Translations under genes and position numbers: made by a program
In this document: positions 7,956-16,217 of the stretch, piece after piece
Numbering within the stretch: position 1 is the stretch's first letter
Layout of the letters: each line of letters starts with the position of its first letter
Notes under the pieces: generated by a model
What the model was told of the DNA's origin: nothing
Seen by the model: only the letters and a program-made list of their open reading frames with translations
The model's database searches: none
Assembly (NCBI GenBank): GCA_025355505.1
Contig: JANXZM010000055.1
Span: 1-32,900, forward strand
Length of the DNA stretch: 32,900 nt
From: Acidobacteriaceae bacterium
GTDB taxonomy: Bacteria; Acidobacteriota; Terriglobia; Terriglobales; Acidobacteriaceae
Direction of reading: 5' to 3'

Positions 7956-9206
7956 ATGCAAATGGTGATTGACGTTTTCGCGCAGATTTTCGGCACCCTC
8001 TGGGCGCACAAACTGCGTTCGTTCCTCACCATGTTCGGCATTGCCTGGGGTGTCGGTTCCCTGCTGCTGCTGGTCGGCCTCGGCGAGGGCTTCAGAACCG
8101 GTAACCAGCGCGGCCTTTCAGAGTACGGCGAAAACATCATGATGATCTTCCCCGGCCGCGCTCCGGCCGTTCAGGGGAGCACGAACTCCGCCCGCCAGTA
8201 CCGGCTCACCTACCAGGATTACCTCGACATCCGCAAAGAATCTCCGCACATTCGGGCCATCACTCCCGTTCTCACCACCAACGACGTGCGTGCTGTCAGC
8301 GAGTTCGCCAGCGCCAGTGGCCAACTCACCGGCGCCGAACCGCAGTACAACGGAATCCGCTTCCTCCCGCTGAAACTGGGACGCTGGCTCAACGACCTCG
8401 ACGAAACTCAGAAACGAGGGGTTGTCGTCCTCGGCGATGAGATGACGCACAACCTTTTTCCCGGACGTCCCGCCGTTGGCTCGTTCATTTTGCTCAATGG
8501 TTATCGCTTCGAAGTGATCGGCACTCTGAAGCGCGTCGGCCGTGGGGATGACAACTCCACCAACACGCGTGCCTACATTCCGTTCCAAGTCATGCGCAGT
8601 GATTTCCCAATCAAGGGTGAGGAGGCATACGACGCGATTTCGTTCCTCAACTATCAGCCCCGCGTCGCCGACGAACACCTGATCGCACAGGATGAGGCGC
8701 GCCGCGTCGTCGCCCGTAATCATCACTTCGACTATCGCGATGAAGACGCCTTCGAAGGCTGGGATACCGTCAAGCAAGCGCAGATGATGGGCACCATCTT
8801 CGATGCTATGAACGAGTTTCTCGGCACCGTCGGTCTGGTCACTCTCGCTCTCGGCGCCATCGGCGTCATCAACATCATGCTCATCGCGGTCACCGAGCGC
8901 ACGAGAGAAATCGGATTGCGCAAAGCGCTGGGCGCCACCAACCGCAGCATTATGCTGCAATTTTTTGCCGAGGGCATTCTACTCACGCTGGTCAGCGGGC
9001 TTATCGGCATGGGCTTGGCTGGCGGCCTCATGGCTATGCTCGGCAATTACCATGGGCCCGGTGGCTTCGACCCGCCGCGCCTCGTGCCCAAAACCGCGAT
9101 CCTCGCCATCGCCAGCCTTACTCTCGCGGGCGTCGCCGCCGGACTCTATCCCGCCCGCAAAGCGGCCCGCCTGGAACCCGTCGAAGCCTTGAGGCAAGAA
9201 CAATGA
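7956..9206 (+). CDS. MacB/FtsX-family ABC transporter permease
   Basis: This 416-residue membrane protein has the MacB layout: a first transmembrane helix (about 22-46), a large periplasmic core domain (MacB_PCD, about 47-280), then three C-terminal helices forming the FtsX domain with the signature ERTREIGLRKALGAT and a final PARKAARLEPVEALR. Such permeases work with a cytoplasmic MacB/LolD-type ATPase to move lipids, peptides or lipoproteins, or to transmit force across the membrane; they do not form a classic channel. No ATPase gene is in this window. The second permease starts 17 nt after the stop, so the two are likely co-translated and heterodimerise. An alternative start is the ATG at 7962. 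The substrate cannot be told from sequence. Confidence 0.9.
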   Translation: MQMVIDVFAQIFGTLWAHKLRSFLTMFGIAWGVGSLLLLVGLGEGFRTGNQRGLSEYGENIMMIFPGRAPAVQGSTNSARQYRLTYQDYLDIRKESPHIRAITPVLTTNDVRAVSEFASASGQLTGAEPQYNGIRFLPLKLGRWLNDLDETQKRGVVVLGDEMTHNLFPGRPAVGSFILLNGYRFEVIGTLKRVGRGDDNSTNTRAYIPFQVMRSDFPIKGEEAYDAISFLNYQPRVADEHLIAQDEARRVVARNHHFDYRDEDAFEGWDTVKQAQMMGTIFDAMNEFLGTVGLVTLALGAIGVINIMLIAVTERTREIGLRKALGATNRSIMLQFFAEGILLTLVSGLIGMGLAGGLMAMLGNYHGPGGFDPPRLVPKTAILAIASLTLAGVAAGLYPARKAARLEPVEALRQEQ

Positions 9207-9223
9207 GGCAGGAATAGATTAAG

Positions 9224-10465
9224 ATGATGCGCGACCTGCTCCAGGAATCCTACAACGCGATGCGCCACAACCGGCGCCGCACCGCCCTCACCATGCTGGG
9301 CATGGCCTGGGGCATCGCCACCGTGGTCATGCTCCTCGCCTACGGGGATGGCTTCGGGCGCGCTTGCGCCAACATCTTTGCCAACTTCGGAACCAAGCTC
9401 TTTATCGTGGTTCCCGGCCGCTCCTCCATGCAAGCCGGCGGCCAGAAGGCGGGCGCGCAGGTCCGCATCACGCTGGACGACATTGACCTGCTCACCACCA
9501 ACATCCCGCAAATTACCCACATCACACCGAGTTGCGGCAAAGACGCGACCATGCAGTATGACAACCGCTCGTTCACAATGCCCGTTAACGGCGAATATCC
9601 TAATACTTTCGCCATCCGCGCTCTCACCCTCGATCAGGGACGTTTGTACAACCCCGAGGATCAGATCCAGCGCGCGCGCGTTGCCGTCATCGGTTCCGAC
9701 ACCAAAGAGAAACTTTTCTCCGGACGCAACGCCCTGGGCGAGCACCTCCGCATCGACGGCATCAGCTTTGAAGTCATCGGCATTCTCAGCCCCAAGATGC
9801 AACAGGGTGACGACAATATCAATCGCTTTGTCTACGTCCCCTTCACCACCATGAGTGACCTCAAGGACACGCACTACCTCGACGCCGTCTGGTTCAATTA
9901 CGAGACCAACGACTATCAGCGGATCGAGCAGTCCGTGCGCTACATCATGGCCGCGCAGCACAAATTCAATCCCGCCGACCGCCGCGCCCTGTTTGTCTTT
10001 AATCTCATGGAGCAAGTCAACCAGTTCGAGATCATCACCCTCGGCCTCAAGATTCTGCTCGGCATCATCGGCACCCTCACGTTGGGCATCGGCGGCGTCG
10101 GCCTGATGAACATCATGCTCGTCTCCGTCACCCAGCGCACCCGCGAAATCGGCATCGAGAAAGCGCTGGGCGCGCGCCGCCGCCACATCTTTCTCCAGTT
10201 TCTGGCCGAAGCTCTCGCCATCACCTTCATCGGCGGACTCCTTGGCATCATCCTGGCGTACATCGTTGCCTTCTCCGTAGGCAGACTTACGCTTTACAGC
10301 GCCATGGCCAAACACGCCGAAGCGGGCGACATCCGCCTCATGATCAACCCTGTCACCCTGCTCGTTGCCGTCCTCATCCTCGGTGCCGTCGGATTGATCA
10401 GCGGTATGGTCCCCGCCATCCGCGCCTCCCGCCTCGATCCCATCGAAGCCCTCCGCTACGAATAG
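9224..10465 (+). CDS. second MacB/FtsX-family ABC transporter permease
   Basis: This 413-residue paralogue has the same architecture as the preceding gene: an N-terminal helix (RTALTMLGMAWGIATVVML), a periplasmic MacB_PCD core, then a three-helix FtsX domain with QRTREIGIEKALGARRRHI and a closing PAIRASRLDPIEALRYE. A purine-rich AGGCAGGAA stretch lies upstream of the tandem ATGs at 9224 and 9227. With its neighbour it forms a tandem permease pair without an ATPase, reminiscent of the acidobacterial duplicated orphan permeases, although those are usually single proteins of about 800 residues with both halves fused. Here the halves are separate genes. It probably needs an ATPase encoded elsewhere. 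Confidence 0.9.
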   Translation: MMRDLLQESYNAMRHNRRRTALTMLGMAWGIATVVMLLAYGDGFGRACANIFANFGTKLFIVVPGRSSMQAGGQKAGAQVRITLDDIDLLTTNIPQITHITPSCGKDATMQYDNRSFTMPVNGEYPNTFAIRALTLDQGRLYNPEDQIQRARVAVIGSDTKEKLFSGRNALGEHLRIDGISFEVIGILSPKMQQGDDNINRFVYVPFTTMSDLKDTHYLDAVWFNYETNDYQRIEQSVRYIMAAQHKFNPADRRALFVFNLMEQVNQFEIITLGLKILLGIIGTLTLGIGGVGLMNIMLVSVTQRTREIGIEKALGARRRHIFLQFLAEALAITFIGGLLGIILAYIVAFSVGRLTLYSAMAKHAEAGDIRLMINPVTLLVAVLILGAVGLISGMVPAIRASRLDPIEALRYE

Positions 10466-10594
10466 AAAGCTCTTTCCCGCCGTACAAACGGGGCTTGCCC
10501 TGTCTCCGCTTTCACGCTTCCCAAAATCTTGCAAACCCACAGAAACATCGAAATAGAAGTGGTGTTATCGCTGTTGAAGGATGGTGACAACAAA

Positions 10595-11218
10595 ATGAAA
10601 AAGCTGATCGGCTGGCTCGCGATATGTCTCGTGTTTTCTCTTTCAGCGCTGGCCCAGCACGGCGGCCATCGAAACATTCCTAACAGCCTGTGGTGAAACT
10701 CCAGCGCCCAAAACCAGCGCCTAAAGGCGCCCTCATAACACGGCACTTACGGTATGCCTGAAGGCATACACCTGATACAAAACATACTTGCACCACGGGC
10801 TGCTAAGCACGGTCCTGCAAGAGCAATCACTCCGCATCCGATCGAGGAGAACCGCCACTTCAACGACAGGGAAGGACATCCCAACGCTCCCCACGTACAT
10901 AACAATGGAGAGTGGGTGGGCCACGACAGCGGCCGCGAAGACGCTCATTACCGCATGGAACGTCTCTGGGAACATGGCCGATTCACTGGCGGTTTCGGTC
11001 GCAGCCACGTTTGGCGCCTTGGAGGCGGTGGTCCCGGCCGCTTCTGGTTCGGAGGTTTCTACTTCTCCGTAGCTCCCTACGACGTCGGTTTCTGCAACGG
11101 CTGGTTCTGGGATGCGGACGACATCGTCATCTACGATGATCCCGATCACATCGGCTGGTACCTCGCCTATAACGTCAGGCTGGGAACCTACGCCCACGTA
11201 ACGTATCTGGGAAGGTAG
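10595..11218 (+). pseudogene. secreted protein gene of unknown function, split by a 119-bp insertion
   Basis: The 5' part (from ATG 10595) encodes a clear signal peptide (MKKLIGWLAICLVFSLSALA) followed by QHGGHRNIP, then hits TGA at 10694 inside an inserted element. The 3' part (10807-11218) continues in another frame with [15 protein letters not shown] and ends in a domain rich in Gly, His, Trp and Asp ([30 protein letters not shown]). Removing the element plus one copy of its CTAA target duplication (123 bp, 10684-10806) gives one uninterrupted frame of 166 residues. I recognise the protein only as a small secreted family seen in acidobacteria; its function is unknown. An ATG at 10754, inside the element, could start a residual product, but that product would lack the signal peptide. 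The insertion appears recent because both exposed halves are otherwise intact. Confidence 0.8.
10684..10802. mobile_element. 119-bp MITE-like element with terminal inverted repeats and CTAA target duplication
   Basis: The termini CAGCCTGTGGTG (10684-10695) and CACCACGGGCTG (10791-10802) are inverted repeats matching 11 of 12. The element is flanked by direct repeats CTAA at 10680-10683 and 10803-10806. It contains two internal hairpins: GCGCC-TAAA-GGCGC (10717-10730) and GTATGCC-TGAA-GGCATAC (10752-10769). It has no room for a transposase and so must be mobilised in trans. The 4-bp duplication CTAA fits the YTAR target preference known for IS5-type transposases, but the termini alone do not prove that relation. 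Excision restores the host gene exactly. Confidence 0.8.
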
Positions 11219-11256
11219 AGTGGTGAGATTTTTGTGAGGTAGTTTCTGCGTTGGAG

Positions 11257-11276
11257 GCCGGGCGGGGATGCCCGGC
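11257..11276. repeat. hairpin between convergent genes
   Basis: GCCGGGC (11257-11263) pairs with GCCCGGC (11270-11276) around a 6-nt loop, in the gap between the split secreted-protein gene and the FKBP gene. Neither side has a U-tract. Its flanks (GGAG.. and ..GCTCC) resemble the hairpin at 12911-12926, so both probably belong to one repeat family. Confidence 0.55.
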
Positions 11277-11298
11277 GCTCCACCGGACAAACATCCCG

Positions 11299-12180
11299 CT
11301 ACTTCTTTTCTTCGCTCTTGTCGTCCTTGCTCTTGTCGTCTTTTGCCTTCTGTTCGATCGAGAGCAGTTCGACTTCAAAGATCAGGGTCGCATTAGGTCC
11401 AATCTCGCCCGGGCCCCGCTCACCATAGGCCAGACTCGAAGGAATGACGAGTTGCCACTTGGATCCCACGGGCATGAGCTGCAACGCTTCCGTCCAACCT
11501 TTGATAACTCCACCGACTCCAAACGTCGCCGGTTGCCCGCGCTTGTAGGAGCTGTCAAATTCCGTGCCATTGATCAGAGTGCCGCGATAGTTACAGACGA
11601 CCGAGTCGCTGGCCGTGGGCTTCGGTCCCGTGCCCGCTGTCAGGATCTTGTACTGCAGACCGCTGGGCAATGTGACAACATCTTTTTTACTTTTATTGGC
11701 GACCAGATATGCTTCGCCTTCGGTCTTGTTCTTAGCCGCAGCCTCTTGCGTTTTCTCCTGTTGCTGTTTGCGAACCTCGTTCTGCACCTCGGTGAGCACA
11801 GCCTGCGCTTCTTCCTGCGTCAACCGCGTCTTGCCGCCGGACATCGAGTCCTTCACTCCCTGGGCTACGAGATTTGAGTCCACTTCCACTGACTGCTTTT
11901 TCAGGTTGGTCCCAAGACCGGAACCGATGTTCATTCCCAGTGCGTAACTGAACTTTTCTTTTCGCGTTTTAAGCGCAAGAACCGCTGCCGCGCTTTTCAC
12001 TGCCGTTCCCGTCTTCTTCACCGGAGCTTTCGCCGTTGTGGCAGCTTTCGGAGTTGTGGCTGCAGGAGCCGCTGGTGTCGTTGCCGCCGGAGTGCTTGCT
12101 GGAGTCTGCTGGGCATAGCCATCTCCGGCCAGCATCATCCCCGAGGCCAATAGTAGCGCTGTAGTGAGAGATCTTTGCAT
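11299..12180 (-). CDS. periplasmic FKBP-type peptidyl-prolyl cis-trans isomerase (FkpA/Mip-like)
   Basis: This 293-residue exported protein begins with a signal peptide (cleavage expected near GYAQQ, residue 23-24), followed by an Ala/Thr/Pro-rich linker (25-65). An alpha-helical FKBP_N dimerisation region comes next (about 70-165, with KFSYALGMNIGSGL). The catalytic FKBP domain (about 185-277) holds the pocket signatures YRGTLINGTEFDSSY, VIKGWTEALQLMPVGS and PSSLAYGERG. It catalyses proline isomerisation and chaperones proteins folding in the envelope. The tail is charged (KAKDDKSKDDKSEEKK). An AGGTGA ribosome-binding sequence abuts the ATG at 12180. It is divergent from the superoxide dismutase gene, with 160 bp between them. 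Confidence 0.93.
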   Translation of the reverse strand: MQRSLTTALLLASGMMLAGDGYAQQTPASTPAATTPAAPAATTPKAATTAKAPVKKTGTAVKSAAAVLALKTRKEKFSYALGMNIGSGLGTNLKKQSVEVDSNLVAQGVKDSMSGGKTRLTQEEAQAVLTEVQNEVRKQQQEKTQEAAAKNKTEGEAYLVANKSKKDVVTLPSGLQYKILTAGTGPKPTASDSVVCNYRGTLINGTEFDSSYKRGQPATFGVGGVIKGWTEALQLMPVGSKWQLVIPSSLAYGERGPGEIGPNATLIFEVELLSIEQKAKDDKSKDDKSEEKK

Positions 12181-12328
12181 TCACCTATTGTCACATTGCC
12201 CCGCGTTCTGCGCCAGACCAGAAGTAATGAAGTAGTGCTGCGGGCTTCGAGCCACGAGCTTCGAGTGAGATGGTTGCCCGTAGCTCGCAGCTTGTCTTTC
12301 CGCGTGTCGAGGCGGCTGCGGTTGTCGC

Positions 12329-12334
12329 TATAAT
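12329..12334 (+). promoter_or_regulatory. TATAAT -10 box of the superoxide dismutase gene
   Basis: A perfect TATAAT is followed by 6 nt and then the ATG at 12341. Transcription would start essentially at the A of the start codon, so the mRNA would be leaderless; no Shine-Dalgarno is present. A -35 match is not evident. Confidence 0.5.
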
Positions 12335-12340
12335 CCATCC

Positions 12341-12850
12341 ATGAAAACCGCTCGCTTGTTCTCGCTCGTACTGCTCGTGATCACGCTCGTATCGGCCAGT
12401 TCGGCCAAGATGTTGGTTCAACTCAAGGATGCTCAAGGCAAGGTTGTGGGCAGCGCGATTCTGTGGGAATCGGCCCCGGGAATCGGGATGGAACTCAATT
12501 TCTCGAATCTGCCGCCCGGTGAACACGCCATCCACTTTCATCAGAGCGCGAAGTGCGACGCCCCTGACTTCAAGTCCGCCGGTAGCCACTTCAATCCCGA
12601 TGCCAAGAAGCATGGGCTGGAGAATCTGGAAGGTCACCACGCCGGCGACAATCCCAACTTCACGGTGGGCGCAGACGGCAAAGCGCATTTCAAGGCTGAG
12701 GATAAAGACGTCACGCTCGGCAGTGACAGCCATTCCCTGTTCAGCAACGGAGGCACGGCCATCGTGGTGCACGCCAAGGCCGACGACCAGAAGACCGACC
12801 CCACCGGCAATGCCAGCGACCGCATCGCCTGCGGCGTAATTACGAAGTAA
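12341..12850 (+). CDS. sodC: exported Cu/Zn superoxide dismutase
   Basis: This 169-residue protein has a signal peptide (about 1-22) and the SodC fold, which dismutates superoxide to oxygen and peroxide in the periplasm. The metal ligands can all be placed: copper His65 and His67 (HAIHFHQ), bridging His83 (SHFNP), zinc His91, His100 and Asp103 (HHAGD), and copper His144 (IVVH). The active-site Arg161 (SDRIACG) and the structural disulfide pair Cys72/Cys164 are also present, so the enzyme should be active. It is divergent from the FKBP isomerase gene, and its promoter appears leaderless. A 14-bp palindrome lies just after the stop. Confidence 0.95.
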   Translation: MKTARLFSLVLLVITLVSASSAKMLVQLKDAQGKVVGSAILWESAPGIGMELNFSNLPPGEHAIHFHQSAKCDAPDFKSAGSHFNPDAKKHGLENLEGHHAGDNPNFTVGADGKAHFKAEDKDVTLGSDSHSLFSNGGTAIVVHAKADDQKTDPTGNASDRIACGVITK

Positions 12851-12858
12851 TTTCTTCT

Positions 12859-12888
12859 TGTAGAGACGCGGCAAGCCGCGTCTCTACA
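12859..12888. repeat. perfect 14-bp-stem palindrome downstream of sodC
   Basis: The arm TGTAGAGACGCGGC (12859-12872) and its exact complement (12875-12888) are separated by AA. It sits 8 nt after the sodC stop, between convergent genes, so its RNA could end or stabilise both transcripts. No T-run follows. The arm sequence is of a type seen as a dispersed intergenic repeat in many bacteria. Confidence 0.7.
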
Positions 12889-12910
12889 GAGCTTGTCAGC
12901 AACCTGACGC

Positions 12911-12926
12911 CGGGCGTTCCCGCCCG
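12911..12926. repeat. GC-rich hairpin, second repeat in the sodC/Vps10 gap
   Basis: CGGGCG (12911-12916) pairs with CGCCCG (12921-12926) around TTCC. Context (GACGC before, ACGCTCC after) is similar to the 11257-11276 hairpin, suggesting a shared family. Confidence 0.45.
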
Positions 12927-12955
12927 ACGCTCCATTTTCAAAGTGCTCTTGCTTC

Positions 12956-15900
12956 TTACTTCCCTGCCGGAACGTACAGCGCTGGTATGTTCTGCTTGTT
13001 CACCATCTCATTCAGCGCCGGCAAGTCCTTCGACATCAGCTCGCGGTACTGCGCCAGCAGCGGTTGCGCCTGTTTCTCCAGATCGTCGAAGACCTCGTAC
13101 TGCTGCTTCGTGGGCTCGGCATCGCCGACCTCCACGCTGCCGAGCAGTGAGTGCAGCCGCTCATCGATCAGCACTGGATAGTTCAGGTTCGACTCCGAAC
13201 TCTTCGAGTTCACCTGGAGCAACTGCGACTCCAGATCGTAACTCTTCTTGTCGAAGTCTTTGGTGGCCGCAACCAGCGAAGTGTAGCGCGAGGCATCGCC
13301 AAAACGCTCGTCGCCAAAACGCCGGCTCAGTCCGCGAGTCTGCGTGCGCACTTCGCGGATGGCTCCGATGGCCTCGTGAATCTCCGTTACTTGCGCCACG
13401 ATTTTGCGACCCAACGCACTCTGCTTTTGCAGGTCGTCGTTCGACGCCTTGGTCCGCGGATCCGCTTTCAACTCCAGCGGCGCCGTATACGATTTTCCTT
13501 CCGCCGTCAGTCGCACCTGGTAGGCGCCCGGCGGCACCATCGGTCCGCGATTGCGGAATTCCGCGCCGGGCTCCCCCGCCAGCGGAACCGGTCCCTGCAA
13601 ACGCAAGTCCCAGGCAAATCGGTTCACTCCCACATCGGCCGGAATCTTTTCGTCGGGAGGCGTCTGGTCGGGCCACTCTGGCGGTGTATCCGCTTCCTTC
13701 TTTTCTTCGTTGGAATAGCGCCGCGCAACTTTCCCCGACGCATCCAGAAATTCGAGCGTTACTACGCCCTTCGGCGCGGTTGGGAGGTAGTAATAAACAA
13801 TCGCACCCGTCGGTGGATTCTTTCCCACCGGCTGCCGCCGCTCGAAGAAATCAGGCCAGCGCATGCGATAGGTTAATCGCGGCTTGTAAAGCACGGCTTC
13901 AGCCGCCGCTTGCGCCGTTGCTGCACGAAGCGGTGTAAGGTCGTCCAGAATCCAGAACGCGCGCCCATGCGTCGCCACCACCAGATCGTCATTTTTCACG
14001 ACCAGGTCGTGGATCGGAGAGTTCGGCAAATTCAGTTGCAGCGATTGCCAGTTCGCTCCACCATCGAACGAAACATAAATCCCAGTCTCCGTGCCCGCGT
14101 ACAAAAGATTCTTCCGCACCGGATCTTCGCGCACGGCGTGCGTGTAAGCGCCATCCGGAATACCGCTGGTGATCTTGGTCCACGTCTTACCGAAATCCGT
14201 AGTCTTGAAAATATACGGCTTAAAGTCATCCAGCTTGTGGGTGTCGATCGCCGCATATGCCGTGCCGGCATCATGTGGCGAAGCCTCAATCAGGCTGACC
14301 ATGCTCCACTCCGGAATTCCCTTAGGAGTTACGTTCGTCCAGTTCTTGCCACCATCGCGCGAAACGTGAATCAAGCCATCATCGGTTCCCGCCCACAGCA
14401 AGTCCTTCTGCACGGGCGACTCCGCGACGGTGAACACAATGTCGTAATACTCGACCGAAGTGTTGTCCTTGGTCAGCGGCCCGCCGGAAGAAACCTGCTT
14501 GCTCTTGTCGTTGCGCGTCAGATCTGGACTGATCGCCGTCCAACTCTTGCCTTCGTCGGTAGTCTTGAAGACGCGCTCGCCGGTCGTGTAGATAACATTC
14601 GCGTCGTGCGGCGAGATCACAATCGGATGCGTCCATCCCAGCCGGTACTTCAAGTCGCCGACGCCGTGGCCTGAGCTCTCCATCGGCCAAACCGAGACGT
14701 CCTGTTCCTGGTTGCTGCGGCGATCGAGACGGGTGACAGCACCTTCTCCGGAACCGGCATAAATAATGTGTGAGTCTCGCGGATCGGGCGCAATGTAGCC
14801 GCTCTCTCCACCGCCCGCATCGAACCAATGCTGGCGTCCGACATAGCCGTCGTCGGTGCGGCTCGCGATGCCAATCGTCGAGTTGTCCTGTTGCGCGCCG
14901 TACACTTTGTAAAGAAAGTCATTGTCCGCGGCCACGTGATAAAACTGCGCGGTCGGCTGATTGTACTGCGTGGACCAACTCTTGCCGCCATCGACCGAGA
15001 CCGTCGCCCCGCCGTCATTCCCGTTGATCATGCGATCCGGATTCTGCGGATCGATCCAGAAACCGTGATGATCGCCATGTGGCGCCGGCAGCAGATTCAG
15101 TGTCTTGCCCCCATCGGTCGAGCGAAACACTCCGGTGTTCAGCATGTAAACCGTGTCCACGCTCTTCGGATCCGCAAAAATATGCGTGAAGTACCACGCG
15201 CGCTGCGTCAGCCGCTGGTCTTCGTTGACGCGTGACCAGCTTTCGCCGCCGTCATCGGAACGATACAACCCACTCTGCTTCGACTCGATGAGCGCGTACA
15301 CGCGATTTGAGTCGGCGCCCGAAACGCTGACCCCGATGCGCCCCAGAATGCCCTCCGGCAGGCCTTTCGCTTCCAGGTGCTTCCAGGAATTGCCCCCATC
15401 GGTCGAGCGGTACAATCCACTGCCCGGACCGCCGCTTTCGAGACTCCATGGCGTGCGCTGGATCTGATATAACGCGGCGAACATCACATTGGAATTATGT
15501 GGATCGACCGCGAGATCGATGGCGCCTGACTTGTCGTCTTTGTAAAGAATCTTCTCCCAGGTCTTGCCCCCATCGGTGGTGCGATAAATGCCGCGATCCG
15601 GATTCGGTCCGTACGCATGACCGAGCGCGGCGATCAGCACATGGTCGGAGTTGCGCGGATCAATCCAAACGCGCGCAATGTGCTGTGTGTTGTTCAATCC
15701 AATGTGCTGCCAAGTCTTGCCACCATCGGTCGTTTTGTAGACTCCATCGCCATACGAGATATTGCCGCGCAGGCAGGACTCGCCCGTCCCCACATAGATG
15801 ACATTCGGGTTCGATTCCGACACAGCAATCGCGCCGATCGACGAGATCATGCTCTTGTCGGAAATCGGCTGCCAGTTCACGCCACCATCGATGGTGCGCC

Positions 15901-16105
15901 ACACGCCTCCGGCAACGCCGCCGAAATAGTAGGTGAAGGGGCTGCCGGGAATTCCCGTCACGGCCAGCACGCGGCCGCCGCGATACGGCCCAATGTCGCG
16001 CCACTTCATCCCCTTGAACTGCGCTTCGTTATACGACTGGGCCGCCGCCGAGATTCCAAGCGCTGCAACCAGCACACACCATCCCACCAAACCGCGGACA
16101 TTCAT
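12956..16105 (-). CDS. large secreted Vps10/BNR-repeat (sortilin-like) beta-propeller protein
   Basis: This 1049-residue exported protein starts at ATG 16105, which has a strong GGAGG ribosome-binding site (complement of 16111-16115) and opens a signal peptide (MNVRGLVGWCVLVAALGISA). The N-terminal two thirds carry many BNR/Asp-box-like blades (IYRTTDGGKTWEKI, LYRSTDGGNSWKHL, VFRSTDGGKTLNLL, VFKTTDEGKSWTAI, IHVSRDGGKNWTNV), which is the Vps10/sialidase-type propeller. The last third has a beta-sandwich-like part (GVNRFAWDLRLQGPVPLAG) and a helical tail (about 900-1040). It is often annotated as a glycosyl hydrolase, but I see no catalytic residues to support that, so binding or surface scaffolding is as likely. 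It belongs to a family expanded in Acidobacteriota. The upstream 100 bp contain a four-unit 13-bp tandem repeat (16166-16217) that may regulate it. Confidence 0.9.
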   Translation of the reverse strand: MNVRGLVGWCVLVAALGISAAAQSYNEAQFKGMKWRDIGPYRGGRVLAVTGIPGSPFTYYFGGVAGGVWRTIDGGVNWQPISDKSMISSIGAIAVSESNPNVIYVGTGESCLRGNISYGDGVYKTTDGGKTWQHIGLNNTQHIARVWIDPRNSDHVLIAALGHAYGPNPDRGIYRTTDGGKTWEKILYKDDKSGAIDLAVDPHNSNVMFAALYQIQRTPWSLESGGPGSGLYRSTDGGNSWKHLEAKGLPEGILGRIGVSVSGADSNRVYALIESKQSGLYRSDDGGESWSRVNEDQRLTQRAWYFTHIFADPKSVDTVYMLNTGVFRSTDGGKTLNLLPAPHGDHHGFWIDPQNPDRMINGNDGGATVSVDGGKSWSTQYNQPTAQFYHVAADNDFLYKVYGAQQDNSTIGIASRTDDGYVGRQHWFDAGGGESGYIAPDPRDSHIIYAGSGEGAVTRLDRRSNQEQDVSVWPMESSGHGVGDLKYRLGWTHPIVISPHDANVIYTTGERVFKTTDEGKSWTAISPDLTRNDKSKQVSSGGPLTKDNTSVEYYDIVFTVAESPVQKDLLWAGTDDGLIHVSRDGGKNWTNVTPKGIPEWSMVSLIEASPHDAGTAYAAIDTHKLDDFKPYIFKTTDFGKTWTKITSGIPDGAYTHAVREDPVRKNLLYAGTETGIYVSFDGGANWQSLQLNLPNSPIHDLVVKNDDLVVATHGRAFWILDDLTPLRAATAQAAAEAVLYKPRLTYRMRWPDFFERRQPVGKNPPTGAIVYYYLPTAPKGVVTLEFLDASGKVARRYSNEEKKEADTPPEWPDQTPPDEKIPADVGVNRFAWDLRLQGPVPLAGEPGAEFRNRGPMVPPGAYQVRLTAEGKSYTAPLELKADPRTKASNDDLQKQSALGRKIVAQVTEIHEAIGAIREVRTQTRGLSRRFGDERFGDASRYTSLVAATKDFDKKSYDLESQLLQVNSKSSESNLNYPVLIDERLHSLLGSVEVGDAEPTKQQYEVFDDLEKQAQPLLAQYRELMSKDLPALNEMVNKQNIPALYVPAGK

Positions 16106-16165
16106 AGACGCCTCCAAAAAAATGATCTCTGAGAAGTAGACCGACAATGATAACCCATATGTTGG

Positions 16166-16217
16166 CGCTAAACTTTAAGGCTAATCTTTGACGCTAATTT
16201 TTAACGCTAATTTTCGA
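16166..16217. repeat. four tandem 13-bp repeats upstream of the Vps10 gene
   Basis: The units are 16166-16178 CGCTAAACTTTAA, 16179-16191 GGCTAATCTTTGA, 16192-16204 CGCTAATTTTTAA and 16205-16217 CGCTAATTTTCGA. The array covers the final codons and stop of the upstream esterase gene and lies 61-112 bp before the Vps10 start. Its regular AT-rich phasing could be stacked regulator sites or simple slippage of the gene end. Confidence 0.65.

Noticed and set aside
9146-10540. 464-codon open frame antisense to the second permease
   Set aside because: Acidic low-complexity shadow of a clear FtsX permease; no domain signs.
12859-12888. Intrinsic terminator of sodC
   Set aside because: The stem is perfect but no T-run follows on either strand, so I list it as a repeat.
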